Assembly: GCF_024355225.1 (NCBI RefSeq)
Contig: NZ_VCNH01000008.1
Span: 682,001-746,000 of the forward strand
Origin: Roseovarius sp. M141
GTDB taxonomy: Bacteria; Pseudomonadota; Alphaproteobacteria; Rhodobacterales; Rhodobacteraceae
Reading direction: 5' to 3'
DNA: 64,000 nucleotides
Shown piece after piece: positions 59,810 to 64,000 of this stretch. The notes under the pieces were generated by a model. The model searched no databases, had not been told where the DNA came from, and saw only the letters and a program-made list of their open reading frames with translations. The position numbers and the translations under genes are program-made. How positions within the stretch are numbered: the stretch's first letter is position 1; each line of letters starts with the position of its first letter.

Positions 59810-61144
59810 TCAGTTTGCCTGCGCCCTGTCGCGCTGGCGGGTGTCGTTCCAGCGATACCACGCGACGGCGGCAGGCAGGAACCAGGGCCGTCCGGTGTAA
59901 AAGGGCCGCGTCGGAAACGGCAGATCGTCGAACGCCGTGTGCCCCTCGGCCAACCCTAGCATTTTTTGCCCCATGCGCATGCCCAGATACGAGGCCATCG
60001 ACACCCCAGATCCGCAATACCCCATCGCGAAATGCATGCCCTCATGCGTGCCGGTATGGGCCAGCTCGTCAAAGGTATAGGCGACGGTGCCCATCCAGCT
60101 GTGGCTGATGCGCGTGTCCGTCAGTTCGGGGAAGATTCGGCACATGTCGCCGTGCAGGCGCGGGCCGCTGATGCGCGGATCGGTCTCGCCCGCCGAGACG
60201 CGGCCCCCGAACAGGATGCGCGTGCGGTCCGGCGAGGCGCGATAGTAATAGATCACCTTGCAGGTATCGCTGGCGACGCGGTCGGTCGGAAACAGCCGGT
60301 CGATGACGCCCTTTGGCAGAGGCTCGGTTGCGATGACGTAGCTGCCGATGGGGATGACGCGGCGCTGCTGCCAGGAGGTCAGGCCGGTGGTGTACCCGTT
60401 GGTCGCGATGGCCACGTCGCGGGCCAGTACCCGGCCGCGCGGTGTCTGCACGTCGTACCCTGTCGCCGTGCGGGTGATCGCCGTCACCGGCGTCTGGCCC
60501 AGAACCTGCGCGCCCGCGTCCAGCGCCGTGCGCAGCAGGCCGTGGTGATACAGTGCCGGGTTGACCGATGCGTGGGCCGCAAACACCGTGCCGCCGTGAT
60601 AGACATCCGTGCCCAGTTCGCGCCGCTGCTGATCGCGCGGGACCATATGCGCCTCGATCCCCTCCTCCCGGGTCAATGCCTCGGCCTCGCGCGCCAGCGT
60701 CTCATAGGCGGCGGGGGTGTGGGCGGCGTGAAAGCGCCCGGCGCGGCGAAAATCGCAGGCGATGTTTTCGGCTTTGATGCGCTCTTCGATCCAGGCCAGC
60801 GCCGCCTTGCCTTCGTCGCGAATCGCGCGGGCGCGGTCGGGGCCGTGGCGTGCGGCCAGTTTTTCCAGTGACGGTTTGATCGACGTGCTGATCTGCCCGC
60901 CATTGCGCGTGCTGCACCCCCAGCCGGGTGTTTCAGCCTCCAGCACCAACGTACTGCGCCCGCCCCGCGCCGTTTCGATCGCGGCGTTGAGGCCGGTATA
61001 GCCCGATCCGACGATGACCACATCGACCCGCGCCGGCAGCGCCGTCTGCGGCAGAGCGGGCGGCGCAAGCCCGTCCAGCCAGTAAGAGCTGTCCTTCCAG
61101 TCCCTAGTCCAGACATCCCGTTTCGGATTTTGCACCAACGCCAT
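59810..61144 (-). CDS. FAD-dependent amine/amino-acid oxidoreductase (DadA/PuuB-like)
   Basis: A 444-residue flavoprotein of the DAO family. The FAD loop is VVIVGSGYTGLNAAIETARG, and the segment WGCSTRNGGQISTSIKPSLE is like that of gamma-glutamylputrescine oxidase. The C-terminal GMHFAMGYCGSGVSMASYLG is also typical. It oxidises an amine or amino acid. The start MALVQNPKRDV is taken for AAGGGGGCGAT before it; the open frame runs much further but through the LysR gene. It lies 65 bp before the binding-protein gene, so it is probably expressed with the catabolic operon. Confidence 0.92.
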   Translation of the reverse strand: MALVQNPKRDVWTRDWKDSSYWLDGLAPPALPQTALPARVDVVIVGSGYTGLNAAIETARGGRSTLVLEAETPGWGCSTRNGGQISTSIKPSLEKLAARHGPDRARAIRDEGKAALAWIEERIKAENIACDFRRAGRFHAAHTPAAYETLAREAEALTREEGIEAHMVPRDQQRRELGTDVYHGGTVFAAHASVNPALYHHGLLRTALDAGAQVLGQTPVTAITRTATGYDVQTPRGRVLARDVAIATNGYTTGLTSWQQRRVIPIGSYVIATEPLPKGVIDRLFPTDRVASDTCKVIYYYRASPDRTRILFGGRVSAGETDPRISGPRLHGDMCRIFPELTDTRISHSWMGTVAYTFDELAHTGTHEGMHFAMGYCGSGVSMASYLGMRMGQKMLGLAEGHTAFDDLPFPTRPFYTGRPWFLPAAVAWYRWNDTRQRDRAQAN

Positions 61145-61261
61145 ATCGCCCCCTTGCGCGGTCCTGCATGGGGAAAGGTTAGAAAGAGGTTTTGAATATA
61201 TCAATTCAATATAAAATATTGTTTCATTCGATTTCCTTATACAGCCGCCGGAACCCAGCCC
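61145..61261. promoter_or_regulatory. LysR-type operator and divergent promoter region
   Basis: A short, very AT-rich gap between the divergent amine oxidase-like gene and the LysR gene. It holds CAATAT-AAA-ATATTG (61207-61221), a perfect inverted repeat, and flanking ATAT/CAATTC sequences. It is the expected site for the LysR regulator; binding is inferred from position. Confidence 0.55.
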
Positions 61262-62167
61262 ATGAGCCTCAAGATCCGCCACCTCGAAGTCTTCAACGCC
61301 CTCTACGAGGCCGGGTCGGTCAGTCAGGCGGCGCAGCGGCTGAACCTGACGCAGCCCGCCGTCAGCATCGCGCTGAGCAATCTGGAGGAGGAACTGGGAT
61401 TTCGCCTGTTCCACCGCAACCGGGGTTTTTTCGCACCAACGGGCGAGGCGGCGCAGCTGCGCGGCGAAATCACCCAAGGGCTGATGGCGCTGGCGCGCGT
61501 CGACCGGCGCGCCGATGAGATCCGCCAGGGCTGGGCCGGGGGGGTCAGCATCGCGACCAACGGCGTGATGGCGATGAACCTGCTGCCGACGCTGATCGCC
61601 GAATTTCAGGCCGAATTTCCGGGCACCCATATCGAGCTGCGTATCCATTCCTCGCGCCAGATCGCGGATTGGACGGCCAGCGGTCAGATCGACATCGGCC
61701 TGATCGACGCGCCCATTCCCGCCGCCGGCCTGAATGGCGAGCCGTTCGCGATGGAGTGCGTCTGCATCATGCGCGAAACCGATCCGCTGGCGGCGCGGGA
61801 CATCATCACGCCAGCCGATCTGGAGGGGCGCACGATCGTCGGGATCAACGGCGATCACGTCGTCGACCGTCAGCTGAAACAGGTGATGTTCGAGGCCGGC
61901 GTGCCGCTGGGCTACAAATCGTTCAGCTATTACTACGCCATCGCGCGCAACATGGTCGCGGCGGGCTGCGGCATCTCGATCATCGACCCGATCAACGGCA
62001 AGGCCGAGCTGCGCGACGGTGTCCTCTGGCGCCCTTTCGCACCGCGCATCGTGCATGAAAGCGTGATGATCGCATCCCGGGATCATGCACCGGGGCAGGG
62101 CACGGGCGAAATGCAAGCCAGCATCCGCCGCCATGTCGCGCCATATCTGATTTCGGTCGCTGCCTGA
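61262..62167 (+). CDS. LysR-family transcriptional regulator
   Basis: A 301-residue LysR regulator. The N-terminal winged helix is LKIRHLEVFNALYEAGSVSQ and AAQRLNLTQPAVSIALSNLE. The C-terminal effector domain has LLPTLIAEFQAEFPGTHIEL and SGQIDIGLIDAPIPAAGL. It is divergent from the amine oxidase-like gene and next to a second polyamine-type transporter, so it probably controls one or both sides in response to the substrate. Confidence 0.94.
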   Translation: MSLKIRHLEVFNALYEAGSVSQAAQRLNLTQPAVSIALSNLEEELGFRLFHRNRGFFAPTGEAAQLRGEITQGLMALARVDRRADEIRQGWAGGVSIATNGVMAMNLLPTLIAEFQAEFPGTHIELRIHSSRQIADWTASGQIDIGLIDAPIPAAGLNGEPFAMECVCIMRETDPLAARDIITPADLEGRTIVGINGDHVVDRQLKQVMFEAGVPLGYKSFSYYYAIARNMVAAGCGISIIDPINGKAELRDGVLWRPFAPRIVHESVMIASRDHAPGQGTGEMQASIRRHVAPYLISVAA

Positions 62168-62366
62168 GAATTTTGACCAAAAGTTAAATTTCTGGCGGCC
62201 GGCCCGTCGTCCTCTGTTGACGGGTGGGCGTAACTTGGGCCTATTGGCGGTGGCACAAATCTGCCCGCCCTGATCATGGGGCAGCATCCGCACGCGTCGG
62301 CAAACTGTTACAATCAAAAGATAGGGACGCGGCGTGGTTCACCAGACAAGCCAATGGGAGACAGAC
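62168..62366 (+). promoter_or_regulatory. gap upstream of the second polyamine-type transport operon
   Basis: About 200 bp with no gene. It probably carries the promoter for the binding protein at 62367; CAAACTGTTACAATCAAAAGATA near 62298-62320 is its most AT-rich part. A GGGAGA ribosome binding site precedes the ATG. Confidence 0.4.
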
Positions 62367-63434
62367 ATGAAAATCATTCTACGCACATTGACCGCGGGCG
62401 TCGCAGGCGCGGCCCTGCTGGTCGGCGCCGCGCAGGCCGACACGTTGCGCCTGCTGACATGGGGCGGCTACGCCCCCGAGAACGTGATCGAGAAATTCGA
62501 GGCCGAAACCGGCCACACAGTCGAAGTCACGATGTCCAACAACGAGGAAATGATCGCCAAGCTGCGCGCGACAGGCGGCGGCGGGTTTGACCTTGCCCAG
62601 CCCAGCCAGGACCGCATCGCCGGCCCGCAGGCCGAATTCGGCATCTACAAGCCCATCGACATGAGCCAGATCAAGACCGAGCAGTTCGTGCCGTCCATGC
62701 TGGACGCGACCAAGGGGAACTCGACCGTCGATGGCGAGGTTTACGCCGTCCCGCATATCTGGGGCACCAGCGGGCTGATCGTGAACACCGCCGATGCCGA
62801 TACGGTCAAGGACTACACCGACCTGTGCGATCCGTCGCTGGAGGGCAAGGTGTCCTACCGCCTCAAGCGCCCGACGCTGATCGGGTTTGCTTATTCAATG
62901 GGTCTGGACCCCTTCGCCGCCTATGGCGACGAGGCCGCCTATACCGAGATCATGAATCAGGTCGAAGCCAAGCTGATCGAGTGCAAGCCGGTCGTCAAAA
63001 CCTACTGGAGCGGCGGTGACGAATTGCTGAACCTCGTGCGCTCGGGCGAAGTCGTCGCCGCGATGGCATGGGACACCGGCGGCTGGAAGCTGAACGCCGA
63101 CAATGCCGACATCAACTTTGTCGCGCCTGCCTCGGGCGCGCTGGGCTGGATCGACACATTCGTTCTGCCCGCCAAGGGCAAGGCTGATCAGGCCGCCTAT
63201 GACTACATCAACTTCGTGATGCAGCCCGAAATCGCGGCGATGATCACCGAATCCGCCGGCAATTTCACCGCCTCCAAGGGCGCGGACGAATTCGCCTCGG
63301 ACGCGCTGAAGGCGCAGTATCAGGGCAGCTTCCCGCCCGAGGCCGTGGACAACATTAAGTGGTATCCGCCGGTCCCCGCCGGCCTGGAAGCCATCGAAGG
63401 CGGCATCCTGGACCGCGTCAAAGCCGCGCAATAA
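62367..63434 (+). CDS. PotD/PotF-type periplasmic binding protein (second copy)
   Basis: A 355-residue polyamine-type binding protein. The signal peptide is KIILRTLTAGVAGAALLVGA ending at AQAD. The mature part starts TLRLLTWGGYAPENVIEKFE and has EVTMSNNEEMIAKLRATGGG and VVAAMAWDTGGWKLNADN. The W-G-G-Y start is typical of putrescine/spermidine binders. The start MKIILRT is preferred over an ATG 11 codons earlier because of GGGAGA. It differs clearly from the first copy, so the two systems likely have different substrates. Confidence 0.92.
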   Translation: MKIILRTLTAGVAGAALLVGAAQADTLRLLTWGGYAPENVIEKFEAETGHTVEVTMSNNEEMIAKLRATGGGGFDLAQPSQDRIAGPQAEFGIYKPIDMSQIKTEQFVPSMLDATKGNSTVDGEVYAVPHIWGTSGLIVNTADADTVKDYTDLCDPSLEGKVSYRLKRPTLIGFAYSMGLDPFAAYGDEAAYTEIMNQVEAKLIECKPVVKTYWSGGDELLNLVRSGEVVAAMAWDTGGWKLNADNADINFVAPASGALGWIDTFVLPAKGKADQAAYDYINFVMQPEIAAMITESAGNFTASKGADEFASDALKAQYQGSFPPEAVDNIKWYPPVPAGLEAIEGGILDRVKAAQ

Positions 63435-63446
63435 TCTGCAAATGGC

Positions 63447-63469
63447 GGGCGGCCCGGTCCGGGCCGCCC
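63447..63469 (+). terminator. GC-rich hairpin between binding-protein and ATPase genes
   Basis: GGGCGGCCCGG and CCGGGCCGCCC are perfect inverted copies around a single T, in the 60-bp gap between the two genes. There is no T-run. Such hairpins often protect the 3' end of the binding-protein mRNA and keep its level above that of the ATPase. Confidence 0.6.
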
Positions 63470-63494
63470 CCACCCTGTTTAGACGGAAATCCCC

Positions 63495-64000
63495 ATGACC
63501 CCCGATCTGGAATGCACCGCCCTGACGCGCCGCTTTGGCGAAACGCTGGCGGTCGACGACGTCTCTTTCTCGGTGCCTGCCGGGTCGTTTTTCTCGATCC
63601 TCGGCCCATCGGGCTGTGGGAAAACCACGATCATGCGGATGATCGCCGGCTTTCTTGAACCCACCTCCGGCGATATCCAGATCAAAGGCCGCTCCGTTCT
63701 GGACGTGCCGCCGAACAAGCGGCCGGTGAACATGGTGTTCCAGCATCTGGCGCTGTTCCCGATGATGAATATCGAGGCCAACATCGGCTATGGCCTGCGC
63801 CGCGCGGGCATGTCCAAAGGCGAAATCGCCCGCAAGGTCGATGAGGTGCTCGACCGCATCGGCCTGCCCGGCGTGGGCAAACGCAAGGTCGACGAGCTGT
63901 CGGGCGGCCAGCGCCAGCGTATCGCCATCGCCCGCTGCATGGTGCTGGAGCCGGACGTTCTGCTGCTGGACGAACCGCTGGGTGCGCTGGATCTGAAACT
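63495..64000 (+). CDS. ABC transporter ATPase, PotA/PotG-type, cut by the window end
   Basis: The first 168 residues of a polyamine-type ATPase. Walker A is GPSGCGKTTIMRMI, the Q-loop is VNMVFQHLALFPMMN, the signature is LSGGQRQRIAIARC and Walker B is VLLLDEPLGALD. The protein continues past base 64000. It follows the second binding protein by 60 bp, so permease genes probably follow outside the window. Confidence 0.93.
   Translation, partial: MTPDLECTALTRRFGETLAVDDVSFSVPAGSFFSILGPSGCGKTTIMRMIAGFLEPTSGDIQIKGRSVLDVPPNKRPVNMVFQHLALFPMMNIEANIGYGLRRAGMSKGEIARKVDEVLDRIGLPGVGKRKVDELSGGQRQRIAIARCMVLEPDVLLLDEPLGALDLK

Noticed and set aside
1..64000. tRNA, rRNA and CRISPR arrays
   Set aside because: The longer intergenic gaps were read for cloverleaf-like or regularly spaced repeats; none was seen. 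A tRNA scan could not be run.

Overview
The window looks like the chromosome of a marine Roseobacter-group alphaproteobacterium (Rhodobacterales). It is GC-rich and carries a complete Rhodobacter-type gene transfer agent (GTA) cluster, alphaproteobacterial pdhABC with a lipoyl domain on PdhB, a DddQ-like DMSP lyase, an AcuI-like acrylyl-CoA reductase, and many ABC uptake systems for organic nitrogen compounds. No rRNA, tRNA or CRISPR was recognised.

Layout. 1-1238: 3' part of an IS1380-type element whose transposase seems to lack an internal block. 1301-3154: DUF4336 protein and two cyclophilins (minus). 3289-10165: pgk, class I aldolase, an FtsB/DivIC-like protein and the pdhA-pdhB-pdhC operon (plus). 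10401-12244: porin and cysE, convergent on a strong terminator. 12493-27339: GTA structural genes g1-g15 (minus), interrupted between terminase (g2) and portal (g3) by a dddQ-like gene on the other strand. 27627-36434: heme/iron uptake, with a TonB-dependent receptor divergent from hmuSTUV, then an exbB-exbD-exbD-tonB operon that meets hmuV tail to tail. 36592-43786: acuI, an M81 metallopeptidase and a livKHMGF-type ABC transporter (all minus). 43904-47501: KDO synthesis genes kdsD-kdsB-kdsA plus an EamA transporter. 47662-52345: a dehydrogenase-SelD fusion convergent with selU (mnmH), and manC. 52712-61144: a probable catabolic operon with a polyamine-type ABC transporter, a GMC oxidoreductase, an enolase-superfamily enzyme, a cupin and a separate amine-oxidase-like flavoprotein. 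61262-64000: a divergent LysR regulator and a second polyamine-type binding protein and ATPase, cut by the window end.

How the genes fit together. Glycolytic genes feed pyruvate dehydrogenase. DddQ would release dimethyl sulfide and acrylate from DMSP, and AcuI would detoxify acryloyl-CoA, so two steps of one marine sulfur pathway lie about 11 kb apart. The heme receptor is energised by the adjacent TonB/ExbBD set. KDO and GDP-mannose genes supply surface polysaccharide. SelD makes selenophosphate for SelU to modify tRNA wobble uridine.

The most unusual feature is the GTA operon split by dddQ and a bidirectional terminator. If the GTA still works, its head and tail genes need their own promoter, which separates them from the terminase genes. 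Other points of note are a second ExbD whose membrane aspartate is asparagine, near-identical lipoyl domains in PdhB and PdhC, and several long perfect inverted repeats at promoters. Family calls rest on recognised motifs and gene order; no database search was run.
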